Positions 42,212 through 50,236 of a stretch of DNA of 59,481 nucleotides are shown piece after piece. Location: assembly GCA_023249635.1 (NCBI GenBank), contig JAHFCH010000001.1:67718-127198 (forward strand), written 5' to 3'. Each line of letters starts with the position of its first letter. The first letter of the stretch is position 1. The translations under genes and the position numbers were made by a program. Below the pieces are notes generated by a model. The model was not told the origin of the DNA, ran no database searches, and saw only the letters and a list, made by a program, of their open reading frames with translations. Source of the DNA: Fibrobacterota bacterium (GTDB lineage Bacteria > Fibrobacterota > Fibrobacteria > UBA11236).

Positions 42212-43966
42212 TTAATGACACGCGATTGGGACCGGGGCCTGCCCGGGGAGCGAGACCAGATAGATTCCTGGGGTAAACCGGTAGGCGGATCGGGACATGC
42301 CCGCTTGCGCATGGCCGGATTCGACCTGGTTTCCCATGGCGTCGCGGATGCAATACCGGCCCTCTGCCAGGGTGGAAAACCCGATACGGCCGCCTTCAAG
42401 CCAGACCTGCGCGCGACCCGCGAAAGGAAGAAAGCCGGGCGCGGCCGCGAGGGTAGGCGCTTCGGTGCCCAGCTTGTTCAAGGTATACCAGGCTTCCGTA
42501 GTCCAGGGTTTCATTCCCTGCGCCGCCGTTACCGCGTTGCTGTCCAATTCCAGGTGGACCACCCGGCCCTCTTCCAATCCGGGAATCTCCAGGAAGAGCC
42601 GGGTCCGGTCCGCCGAGGCTTGCAGCGATTTTACCGTAAGGGTTTTCATATCGGTTTGCGGTCCGCCATAATTCCCGGTGGACACGTACCGCCAGGTCTG
42701 GATTTTGAAATCGGCCGGGGTCAGTCCGGCTTTGGTCGGCAAGGTGAATTCGATTTCGAAGCCGCCGATCTTGGCGCGCACCGCGGCCATTTCCAACACG
42801 GGCTTGGCATTGCGCTTGAGCCGGTACAGGCCCCAATCATCCTCGGTATTGTTGTCCTTCCAGGACCAGGTGTAGAAGTTTCCGCCCAAGCCCCCCAGGT
42901 AGAGAGCACCGTCCGGACCCCAGGCCATGCGGTAGATGCCCGCGCGGAATCCGCCCGAGAAATGGAACAGCACGCCCTGATATTCGCCTTGCACCTTTTC
43001 CAGGAAGACGCGATCGACATTGCCGTAGCGGATGTCGCCCATCAGCATCTGCCCCGCGAAGGCGCCCGTATCGATAGGCAATACGGTGGAAGGCGAAAGC
43101 CCCACCGCCCAGGTGGAACTGTTCCCGCCCGGCGGGCTGACGGTGCCTTCGGGGATCCACACCGCTGGAGGCGAAGCCGCCACGCCGTTCCGGGTCGCCC
43201 CGCCGAAGCCGTAATAGCGGCCGGGTAGCACATGGATCAATTTGCTGGAGGGCACCCATTCCCCCTGATTGTCCGTCGCGAAGATCTCGCCCTTGGCATT
43301 GACGCCGCCGCCACCGGTATTGCGGTAGCCGGTGCACAATTGCTGCACCTTTCCGTCCATGCCTATCTTGGCCGTGCCTCCGGCGATGGAAGCCCCGTCC
43401 ACGGCTACGCCGCCCGACGACCCGATGGCGCTGTAGAAGAATCCATCATGGTAGGCCAGATCCGCCACCGCGGGTTGCCCGCCGTTCTGATGCCACGAAT
43501 GGGTGATCTCGGTAACTTCGGCCGTACCGTTGCCGTCCTTGTCGGTAAGCTTCTTAAGGCTATTGCCGTCGATGACGTAGAGGTCTCCACCTACCGCGAC
43601 CAGGCCCGTCGGGCCGTAGAGCCCGGTAGCGAAAGGCTTGGCCTTGACCTGGGCCTTGTCGCCGGACTGCACGCCCTCCAGCAACCACACGCCGCCCTTC
43701 CAGGGTTGGGTTTCCGGCGCGGGAAAATCCGCCACGGCCAGACGGCCATCCGGGAGAAAGGCCATGCCGCCTATATGGGCGGAAAAGCCGGCTCCCAGCG
43801 AGGCGGGATTGTCGCCGAGAAGATCAGCGAACTCCCAACCGGGGTGAGACTTGGAAAGGCAGTTGGGGCCGAACACGGGATGGGGATCGAAGCTTTGGGC
43901 CGCGCCCGGGAGGGATGAGAGTATTATGGCCAAGGCCAACACGGATAGTGATTGTTCGCGCCTCAT
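42212..43966 (-). CDS. Secreted glucose/sorbosone-dehydrogenase-like beta-propeller
   Basis: The protein has 584 residues, with a signal peptide ending LPGAAQ. The propeller part (IGGMAFLPDGRLAVADF, LYGPTGLVAVGGDLYVIDG, GVNAKGEIFATDNQGEWVPSSKL, GRYYGFGG, MAWGPDGALYLGGLGG) is related to the protein at 36191-37975. Cys pairs around NCLSK and QLCTG may form a disulfide. The C-terminal 65 residues (IRDAMGNQVESG, TPGIYLVSLPG) resemble a sorting domain. The TTCAATC palindrome overlapping its promoter matches one before the DUF1080 gene at 45094, on the other side of the DeoR gene. Probably a periplasmic or extracellular sugar oxidoreductase or sugar-binding propeller. Confidence 0.72.
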   Translation of the reverse strand: MRREQSLSVLALAIILSSLPGAAQSFDPHPVFGPNCLSKSHPGWEFADLLGDNPASLGAGFSAHIGGMAFLPDGRLAVADFPAPETQPWKGGVWLLEGVQSGDKAQVKAKPFATGLYGPTGLVAVGGDLYVIDGNSLKKLTDKDGNGTAEVTEITHSWHQNGGQPAVADLAYHDGFFYSAIGSSGGVAVDGASIAGGTAKIGMDGKVQQLCTGYRNTGGGGVNAKGEIFATDNQGEWVPSSKLIHVLPGRYYGFGGATRNGVAASPPAVWIPEGTVSPPGGNSSTWAVGLSPSTVLPIDTGAFAGQMLMGDIRYGNVDRVFLEKVQGEYQGVLFHFSGGFRAGIYRMAWGPDGALYLGGLGGNFYTWSWKDNNTEDDWGLYRLKRNAKPVLEMAAVRAKIGGFEIEFTLPTKAGLTPADFKIQTWRYVSTGNYGGPQTDMKTLTVKSLQASADRTRLFLEIPGLEEGRVVHLELDSNAVTAAQGMKPWTTEAWYTLNKLGTEAPTLAAAPGFLPFAGRAQVWLEGGRIGFSTLAEGRYCIRDAMGNQVESGHAQAGMSRSAYRFTPGIYLVSLPGQAPVPIACH

Positions 43967-44066
43967 GGAATCGTCTCCTCACGCGCGCCCTGGCGCCTCC
44001 CATCCCAAGTATCGCACCTGGCAAGGAATCCCGGCGCGGCCCTTAACCTTAGCCGGCACGCGTTGA

Positions 44067-44097
44067 TTATTTATGATTGAATTTATCGGTTCAATCG
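44067..44097 (-). promoter_or_regulatory. Promoter and GATTGAA-N8-TTCAATC operator of the propeller gene
   Basis: On the minus strand TTGAAC (44095 to 44090), a 17-base spacer and AATAAT (44072 to 44067) form a sigma-70-like promoter. The palindrome 44076-44097 overlaps the -35 and spacer, the position of a repressor. The other half of this gap (44098-44202) shows no gene. Confidence 0.6.
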
Positions 44098-44202
44098 TTT
44101 TATGTCAACCGATTTCGTGATGGAAAATCGCGATTGGGCAGGGGGCCCTAAGGAAAATTGGGGCGGAATCCCTTGGGGAAACGGGAATGGCGGGGAAGCC
44201 GG

Positions 44203-44961
44203 CTACTTGGCGATGATTACTTTGGTCGTCACCTTATCCATGCGGCCCAGGGCCCGCTTGGCGGGAGCCGAATCGGTAATCCAGGTCTCGAACGCGTTCC
44301 AAGGGGAAAACACGAATGCGCTGGGAACATCCCATTTCGATCCATCTGCCAGCAGCACCCTCTGGCGGGCCCGGGTCATGGCCTGGCGCTTCACTTCCGC
44401 CTCGCTCAATTCGGTGGTGGAAATGCCCTCGCCATCCAGGCCCGAGGCGCCTATGAAGGCGATATCAAAACGGATCTTGGACAGCCAATCGAGGGCGAGG
44501 CCGCCCACCATGGCCCGGCTGATTTCCCGCAGCTCACCGCCGACGCAGACCAAGCGGGCCTTGCGGCGGATGGGGATGTTCACGAGCGGCGACGAGTTCG
44601 TGAATACCGCCAAATCCTCGCGCGCCAAAAGCAGGCGGCCGACCTCGAGGCAGGTGGTTCCCGCGTCGATGAAGACGGTCGCGCCCTCGGGGACCATGGC
44701 GGCGGCGGCCTCGGCGATGGCCTTCTTGCCCGCGGGCGATTCGCGCAGGCGTTGTTCATAGGTCGGCTCACCGGCGATATGATCGGAGTCGACGACGCCG
44801 CCATGGGTGCGGACAAGATCGCCCTTTTTCTGCAGGTAAGCCAAATCGCGCCGCACGGTGGCTGGCGAGGCTTTAATCAGGGAGAGCAACTCGTGAATGC
44901 TCAGGGAGGGTTTTTTCTTGAGGGCTTCGAGAATGGCCTGTTGGCGGTCGTGCGCGAGCAT
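44203..44961 (-). CDS. DeoR-family transcriptional repressor
   Basis: The protein has 252 residues. The N-terminal winged helix is classical: RQQAILEALKKKPSLSIHELL, SPATVRRDLAYLQKKGDLVRTHGG (recognition helix TVRRDL). The C-terminal DeoRC sensor domain follows: FIDAGTTCLEVGRLL, VFTNSSPLV, VCVGGELRE, FIGASGLDGEG, VLLADGSKW. It normally binds a phosphorylated sugar. It lies between the propeller gene and the DUF1080 gene at 45094, both with TTCAATC-type sites upstream. Its own promoter predicts transcription starting at the A of its ATG, a leaderless mRNA. Confidence 0.88.
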   Translation of the reverse strand: MLAHDRQQAILEALKKKPSLSIHELLSLIKASPATVRRDLAYLQKKGDLVRTHGGVVDSDHIAGEPTYEQRLRESPAGKKAIAEAAAAMVPEGATVFIDAGTTCLEVGRLLLAREDLAVFTNSSPLVNIPIRRKARLVCVGGELREISRAMVGGLALDWLSKIRFDIAFIGASGLDGEGISTTELSEAEVKRQAMTRARQRVLLADGSKWDVPSAFVFSPWNAFETWITDSAPAKRALGRMDKVTTKVIIAK

Positions 44962-44967
44962 GCTCGA

Positions 44968-44996
44968 AATCTATCGCAATGCGCAAATCCCGTCAA
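44968..44996 (-). promoter_or_regulatory. Consensus promoter of the DeoR gene, probably leaderless
   Basis: On the minus strand TTGACG (44996 to 44991), exactly 17 bases, then TAGATT (44973 to 44968). Counting seven bases on from -7 puts +1 at 44961, the A of the ATG. This is the best -35/-10 pair in the window and supports TAGATT as the housekeeping -10 here. Confidence 0.65.
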
Positions 44997-45036
44997 TGTG
45001 GGGGTTGACGGCGCGCGGGAAAATATCATGACCTTT

Positions 45037-45075
45037 TTTGATTACCTTGGTATAAATTGACCATATTCAATCAAA
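45037..45075 (+). promoter_or_regulatory. Operator-like inverted repeats before the DUF1080 gene
   Basis: TTTGATT (45037-45043) and AATCAAA (45069-45075) form a wide inverted repeat around the TATAAA -10 candidate (45051-45056). Within it TTGA/TTCAA is a narrower repeat. ATTCAATCA shares TTCAATC with the operator at 44091-44097. It is probably bound by the DeoR protein encoded next door. Confidence 0.5.
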
Positions 45076-45093
45076 CCTGGAAAGGGAATCCCC

Positions 45094-46392
45094 ATGATCC
45101 TGCGCCTGCTCTTCCCTATCCTGCTTTCCGGGTTATCCGGCTTGGCTGCGGCCCAGAACACGCTCAACCTGCGGGGCCGTGTGCTGGAACGGGCCGGCCT
45201 GACTCCGGTGCCGGGCGCCCTCATCCGGGTGGCGGGCGGCTCCCTGATGGCGACTACGGATGCCAAGGGGGAATTCCGGCTTTCAGGGGCAACCGGGCTT
45301 GCTCCCGGGCACGCAACGGCCATGCCGATGCGGGCCTATCCTGCTTTCGCCTACCCCCGCCTGCTCTTCCCCCCGGCCCCCGCCTCCGGCTTCGGTGCGC
45401 CCGGGTACGACGCCTTGGGATCCGCTCCCGTAACAGTGAGGTTACCTGGCGCGGGAACCCGGGAGGTAAATACCACGGTGGCACGGACCGCCGGCGCGGC
45501 AACCAAAGCCTCCGCTGCCCGCCTGGATATCACCTGCGATAAGCTGGCGCCGAAATCCCTCACGCCTCCCGCAGATACCGGGAACCTGGGGGACATCGTC
45601 CTCGAGTATCCGCCACGGATGCTGGACGTAGGCGCGCTGCCCGCGTACGGCGCCGTGACCCTGTTCGGGGGGAATACCGATTCCGCCGGAGCCCGAGCCG
45701 AGCTGGAGGCAGGGTGGGTGCAGTGGATCAATCCCTGGCGCGCCTCCAAGGGTCTCGGAGCCACTCCCGTGTTATGGAAAATCCTTCCAGATCCCGAAGA
45801 CCCGGTCAATCCGCGCAAGCGCACTATCTCCCCATGCTGCCTGCCGCGTGACGGCAGCCCGGAATGGGGATACGATGATCTCCTCAGCCACAAGCGCTTC
45901 CGCGACTTCCAATTGCATATCGAATTCAACATGTACGGCGGCCCCGGGGACGCGGCCCCGGGTGCGTACACCAACAGCGGCGTCTACTTGCAGAACCGCT
46001 ACGAAATCCAGATCGAGACCCCGCCCAATCCGTGGGACCCGCAGAACTCCCACGGCATCGCCTCCATCATCCAGGAATATCCCCCGGACAAGAATGTCAT
46101 CCGCGCGCCGGGAAAATGGCAGGCCTACGACATCACCTTCCGGGCCGCGCGCTTTTCGGGCGGGACCCGCACGGAAAAGGCCCTGATCTCCATCTGGTGG
46201 AACGGCGTGCAGGTGCATCGGAATCGCTATGCCGCCGGGCCATTGGCGAATCCCGGGTCGGGCGGAGCCGACATCGACAGCACCGCGCAGGGGTTGAAAC
46301 TCCAGAATGAAAAAGGCCTGGACGTGCGGTACCGGAACATCTGGGTGAAAGAACTCAACCTGGAAAAGGCCGAAACCGATTTGGGGTATTGA
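45094..46392 (+). CDS. Secreted DUF1080 protein (3-keto-disaccharide hydrolase domain)
   Basis: The protein has 432 residues, with GGAAAGGGAA before the ATG and a signal peptide ending GLAAAQ. A carboxypeptidase-regulatory-like domain (about residues 22-65) is followed by an Ala/Pro-rich linker. Then comes the region shared with the paralog at 40609: DITCDKL, NLGDIVLEYPPR, SPCCLPRDGSPEWGYDD, TNSGVYLQNRYEIQIET, ISIWWNGVQVHRNR, and LDVRYRNIWVKEL. The vicinal CC before WGYDD is conserved between the two. The gene is divergent from the DeoR gene and is probably its target. A role in extracellular 3-keto-glycoside cleavage is known for related domains only. Confidence 0.83.
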   Translation: MILRLLFPILLSGLSGLAAAQNTLNLRGRVLERAGLTPVPGALIRVAGGSLMATTDAKGEFRLSGATGLAPGHATAMPMRAYPAFAYPRLLFPPAPASGFGAPGYDALGSAPVTVRLPGAGTREVNTTVARTAGAATKASAARLDITCDKLAPKSLTPPADTGNLGDIVLEYPPRMLDVGALPAYGAVTLFGGNTDSAGARAELEAGWVQWINPWRASKGLGATPVLWKILPDPEDPVNPRKRTISPCCLPRDGSPEWGYDDLLSHKRFRDFQLHIEFNMYGGPGDAAPGAYTNSGVYLQNRYEIQIETPPNPWDPQNSHGIASIIQEYPPDKNVIRAPGKWQAYDITFRAARFSGGTRTEKALISIWWNGVQVHRNRYAAGPLANPGSGGADIDSTAQGLKLQNEKGLDVRYRNIWVKELNLEKAETDLGY

Positions 46393-46406
46393 AGCCCGTC
46401 CGCCCT

Positions 46407-46436
46407 TTGTGTTTCATTTCTGTTTCAAATTAGAGT
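46407..46436 (+). promoter_or_regulatory. Promoter of the amt-kinase-HD-GYP operon
   Basis: TTGTGT (46407-46412), 18 bases, TAGAGT (46431-46436), followed by a leader of about 140 bases with no obvious ribosome-binding site directly before ATG 46584. The position before the ammonium transporter gene makes nitrogen-related control likely; no sigma-54 site (GG-N10-GC) was recognised. Confidence 0.45.
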
Positions 46437-46583
46437 ATTGATGGGCCGCGGGTCCGTAACATCCCCGGTACCCATCGGGACCCACGCTTGTATGCGCGCT
46501 GAACGCAATCGTAAGATCTTCGTGTACCTTCGCCATCCGGTCCGCCCGGACGGCGTAATGCGCTCACCCTTTCCGGAAATCCC

Positions 46584-48275
46584 ATGGACGCGATGACCGA
46601 AATCCGCAACGTATGGCTCATGGTCTGCACGGCCATGGTCTTCTTCATGCAGGCCGGTTTCTGTTGCCTCGAAGCCGGGGCGGTCCGTTCCAAGAACAGC
46701 GTCAACGTCGCCCTGAAAAACGTCATCGATTTCCTGGTGGCCACCATGTGCTTTTTCGTTGTCGGCTATTCCCTGATGTTCGGAAAATCGTGGATCATGG
46801 GCGTGGCCGGAAAGCCGACCTTGTTCCTGCAAGGCCTGCAATCCCAGGATAGCTTCGCATTCCTGTATCAGTTGGTTTTCTGCGGAACCGCCGCCACCAT
46901 CGTCTCCGGCGCAATGGCGGAAAGGCTCAGGTTCCTCCCCTATGTCCTTGGGTCCGCGGGGCTCTCCCTCATCATCTACCCTATCTACGGTCATTGGGCC
47001 TGGAATCCGGACGGGATGTTGATGCGCTTGGGGTTCCATGATTTCGCGGGATCGTCCGTGGTGCATATGGTAGGCGGTCTGGTATCCCTGGCAGGCATCC
47101 AGAAAATCGGTCCGCGCATCGGCCGGTTTTCCCCCGACGGAAAATCCAAAGAGTTTCCCGCCTCCGACGTTCCCATGGTCGCGTTGGGAACCTTCATCCT
47201 GTATTTCGGATGGATCGGTTTCAATGGCGGCTCGGCTCCGTTCGGACCGCATACCGGATTCATCGTCCTCAATACCGTATTGGGAGGGGCTTTCGGCGGT
47301 CTCACCTGCATGCTGTTCGGCTGGGCCTTCCAGGGCGTGAGCGGTACCGGGAGCATCATGAACGGGGTGTTGGCGGGCTTGGTCGCGATTACGGCGGGGG
47401 CCGATGTCGTCACCCCTACCGCGGCCGTACTGATCGGCGGCGCCGGGGGTCTGGCTTACCTCGCAGCCGATGCCGTGCTTCTCAAGCTGAAACTGGACGA
47501 TGCCGTGGGAGCAGTGCAAGTGCATCTGGGCGCGGGCCTGATCGGGATAATCCTGGTCGGCGTTTTCGCGGGGCAGGATTACCTCGATGCCACCACCCAT
47601 CGGCTGGGAGTGGATTTCACCCGCTCCAGCCTTATCCGGGTGCAGTTGATAGGAGCGGCGGCATGCATCCTGTGGACCTACCTGACGGCGATCATCCTGT
47701 GGGAGATTACCGGGCGTATCGCGCCCTTGCGGGTCAGCAAGGATGAAGAACTCGTCGGGCTGAACTATTCCGAACACCAGGTGGGCAATCCCGTCGATGA
47801 GATCGCGGAATACCTGCGTGATCGCGGGGCGGACAAATCCGCAACGGTCCGGCCTTACGATATCCTGGGCGGGGAACATGGCCGCCTGATAGCGGTGATC
47901 GAGACCTGGGCGGCCCGAATCGAGCGCGAACGGGAAGACATCGATCGCATCCGTGGTTTTCTCGACAAGGATTCGGAGCGTCTCAATTCGCTGATCGAGA
48001 AATGCAGCGAACAGAACCGGCACCAGGCCCAGCGCCTGGAATCGGTGAGCGAAAGGGTCGCGCGGGTTGGCGCCGATTTGCGCGCCCGCGCCTTGCAAGG
48101 GAGCGATCCCTCCCCCTTGGCCGCCGACGTGTTGGAGTCGGTATCCGAACGTCTCTCCGAGATGCGCGCAGCGGGGGACGAGATGTCTTTCCATTGGAAT
48201 CAGCTCCGCGGCCTCGGCAATTCCCTGCTTATGAACATCCGTCCCGCGGGCGCCGGCCCGCAAGGTAAAGCTTGA
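46584..48275 (+). CDS. amt: Ammonium transporter (Amt) with long cytoplasmic coiled-coil extension
   Basis: The protein has 563 residues. Residues 1-400 are a complete Amt/Rh transporter with 11 membrane segments: WLMVCTAMVFFMQAGFCCLEAG, AERLRFLPYVLGS, GHWAWNPDG, DFAGSSVVHMVGG (pore His of the first twin-His position), FNGGSAPFGPHTG and AVQVHLGAGLIG (second His). After the usual short tail (DEELVGLNYSEHQVGN), 140 extra residues follow with heptad-like helices (IERERE, IRGFLDKDSERLNSLIEKCSEQ, LESVSERVARVG, LESVSERLSEM), resembling signalling coiled coils rather than a known enzymatic domain. Its stop overlaps the kinase start (TTGA). Likely an ammonium sensor-transporter. Confidence 0.88.
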   Translation: MDAMTEIRNVWLMVCTAMVFFMQAGFCCLEAGAVRSKNSVNVALKNVIDFLVATMCFFVVGYSLMFGKSWIMGVAGKPTLFLQGLQSQDSFAFLYQLVFCGTAATIVSGAMAERLRFLPYVLGSAGLSLIIYPIYGHWAWNPDGMLMRLGFHDFAGSSVVHMVGGLVSLAGIQKIGPRIGRFSPDGKSKEFPASDVPMVALGTFILYFGWIGFNGGSAPFGPHTGFIVLNTVLGGAFGGLTCMLFGWAFQGVSGTGSIMNGVLAGLVAITAGADVVTPTAAVLIGGAGGLAYLAADAVLLKLKLDDAVGAVQVHLGAGLIGIILVGVFAGQDYLDATTHRLGVDFTRSSLIRVQLIGAAACILWTYLTAIILWEITGRIAPLRVSKDEELVGLNYSEHQVGNPVDEIAEYLRDRGADKSATVRPYDILGGEHGRLIAVIETWAARIEREREDIDRIRGFLDKDSERLNSLIEKCSEQNRHQAQRLESVSERVARVGADLRARALQGSDPSPLAADVLESVSERLSEMRAAGDEMSFHWNQLRGLGNSLLMNIRPAGAGPQGKA

Positions 48276-49357
48276 GCGACCTGAGCGGGAAGGTACTCGG
48301 ACATTGCCACTTGCAGGCCGTGATCGGCCAAGGGGCCATGGCCACCGTATACAAGGGCCACCATCAGACACTGGGCATTCCGGTGGCCGTCAAAGTCATG
48401 CGCACCGATCCGGCGGTGATGCGTTCCCCCCACGCGGCTTCCTTCCGGGATCGTTTCCGTCGCGAAGCCCAGATGGCCGCGCGCGTGAACCATTCGGGCA
48501 TCGTACGCGTCCTGGATTTCGGGGAGGAGATGGACATCCTCTACCTGGTGATGGAATTCGTGGATGGCTACACCCTGCAAGCCTACTTGCGCCGGGCGGG
48601 TTGCATGGGTGAGGAGATGGCCATCAACGTCACCGCCTACCTGGCCATCGCCTTGCAGGCCGCCCATTCGCAGAACGTGCTCCATCGCGACCTCAAGCCA
48701 TCCAACGTACTGGTTACCTTCGACGGCTGGGTCAAAATCGCGGACCTTGGGCTGGCCAAGGAAATGGGCCAGAATGATTTGACCCGCGCCGATACCCTGG
48801 TAGGCACGCCTACCTATATGGCACCCGAAAATTTCATTGCCGGCAGTTCGGTAGGCCCGGCCGCGGATATCTATTCCCTCGGCATCATGCTTTATGAAAT
48901 GGTAGCAGGCCGGCCTCCGTACGCCGGCTCCCTCAACCGGGCCATCTCCGGTCACCTGCAAGGCGAACCGGATTACGAGGTGGTCTTCGACGGGAAGCCT
49001 ACTCCCATGCCGCCCGGCCTGGTCAAACTGCTCAAAGCCATGCTCGCCAAGAAACCCGCGGAACGGCCGAAAGACGCCACCGCGGTATTCGATCTGTGCC
49101 AAGCCCGACTGGCCGAACTCCGCGGCGGTTCACCGCAAACGCTCGCCGATCGCAACCGCGATGCCGGCGCCAACGATTCGGAAAGCAGCGCCTTCCGGAA
49201 ACTCTCCCAGTTCATGGAGAAGAATCTGGGCGGAACCTCCAGTGAATACCAGGGCCGCAGCGTAGTCCATACCACCGCGCGCGAGCGGATCATCATCTGG
49301 ATCCTGCTGGCGCTCTTCGTGGGTTTCTTCTTAACCGCCTATTTCCTGAGGTCATAA
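48272..49357 (+). CDS. Membrane-anchored Ser/Thr protein kinase (PknB type)
   Basis: The protein has 361 residues, starting with TTG 48272 in a TTGA overlap with the Amt stop, preceded by AAGG. The kinase domain (about residues 8-285) has GQGAMATVYKG, VAVKVM with the ATP-binding Lys, HRDLKPSNVL with catalytic Asp and Asn, DLGLAKE replacing DFG as is common in bacteria, and GTPTYMAPE. A linker of 55 residues leads to one C-terminal membrane helix (IIIWILLALFVGFFLTAYFL), leaving no extracellular sensor. The signal input may therefore come from the coupled Amt protein. Substrates are unknown; the HD-GYP protein next door is a candidate. Confidence 0.88.
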   Translation: MSDLSGKVLGHCHLQAVIGQGAMATVYKGHHQTLGIPVAVKVMRTDPAVMRSPHAASFRDRFRREAQMAARVNHSGIVRVLDFGEEMDILYLVMEFVDGYTLQAYLRRAGCMGEEMAINVTAYLAIALQAAHSQNVLHRDLKPSNVLVTFDGWVKIADLGLAKEMGQNDLTRADTLVGTPTYMAPENFIAGSSVGPAADIYSLGIMLYEMVAGRPPYAGSLNRAISGHLQGEPDYEVVFDGKPTPMPPGLVKLLKAMLAKKPAERPKDATAVFDLCQARLAELRGGSPQTLADRNRDAGANDSESSAFRKLSQFMEKNLGGTSSEYQGRSVVHTTARERIIIWILLALFVGFFLTAYFLRS

Positions 49358-49365
49358 GAGCAAGC

Positions 49366-50232
49366 ATGGAGATTATCCGCACCGCCGATGCCGAACCCCT
49401 TTTGCACAGCCTGCTGTCCCTGGCCTGGGTGGTCGAAGCCCGCGACCCCTATACCGGGGGCCATCTCTGGCGCGTCTCGCAATTCTCCATGCTGCTGGCC
49501 AAGGCCATCGGGCTCGGCAAGCGGGAAATCGCGCGCATCGGCCTGGGCGGCTTCCTGCACGACCTGGGCAAGATCGGCATCCCGGACGCAATCCTCAACA
49601 AACCGGACAGGCTGACGGAAGAGGAATACGCCGTCATCAAGACCCATCCCCGCATCGGGGCGGAACTGCTGGGGGCCCATCCCCTGCGGCCCGTGATCGA
49701 GAACGCGGTTTACCTGCACCACGAGACCCCGGACGGCAAGGGGTACCCTAACGGTTACGTAGCCGACAAGATACCCATGGACGCGCGCATCGTAGGCCTC
49801 ACGGACGCCTTTGACGCCATGACCAGCACCCGCCCGTACCGCAAAGGCATGCCTACCGCCAAGGCTTTGGAGATCATCACGGCCAACCTGGGCGGTCAGT
49901 TCGATCGCGAACTGGGGGAAGCCTTCATCGCCGTGGCGCGTGCCGGCCTGGCCGATGCCATCATCGGGCATACCGAGCCGCATATCCCCCTGCAAGCCTG
50001 CGTGGAATGCGGCCCCACCATCTTGATTACCCGCCGGCAGCTCGACGGCGACATCGCCTATTGCCGCGCTTGCGGCGGCGGCGTGCGCGTGCGGCGCCAA
50101 GGCGGAAGCCTGACCGTGGAGGATATGGATCTGCATGGGGATGCGGAAACCCTGGCCCCGCGGCCGGACTCCGATCTGATCCGCGACCTGGTTGCCGATC
50201 AATTCCTGCCGGGACTTCCGCTAGCCGCTTGA
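49366..50232 (+). CDS. HD-GYP-type phosphodiesterase with C-terminal zinc ribbon
   Basis: The protein has 288 residues. The HD-GYP domain (about residues 15-185) has GGHLWRVSQFS, GGFLHDLGKIGIPDAILNKPDRL, HPRIGAELL, HHETPDGKGYPNG and RIVGLTDAFDAMTSTRPYRKGM, with the complete metal-binding His/Asp set and an intact GYP. The C-terminal part holds CVECG and CRACG, a small zinc ribbon not usual in this family. It likely degrades c-di-GMP. It is 8 bases after the kinase gene, suggesting an ammonium-kinase-second-messenger chain. There is no receiver or membrane domain. It is convergent with the MFS gene, with only 4 bases between the stops. Confidence 0.88.
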   Translation: MEIIRTADAEPLLHSLLSLAWVVEARDPYTGGHLWRVSQFSMLLAKAIGLGKREIARIGLGGFLHDLGKIGIPDAILNKPDRLTEEEYAVIKTHPRIGAELLGAHPLRPVIENAVYLHHETPDGKGYPNGYVADKIPMDARIVGLTDAFDAMTSTRPYRKGMPTAKALEIITANLGGQFDRELGEAFIAVARAGLADAIIGHTEPHIPLQACVECGPTILITRRQLDGDIAYCRACGGGVRVRRQGGSLTVEDMDLHGDAETLAPRPDSDLIRDLVADQFLPGLPLAA

Positions 50233-50236
50233 ATGT

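Noticed and set aside
46425-48371. Long open frame (648 codons) on the minus strand opposite the Amt gene
   Set aside because: It mirrors the Amt reading frame, its translation is low-complexity and polar with no recognisable domain, and the plus-strand gene is unmistakable. Long antisense frames are expected in GC-rich DNA.
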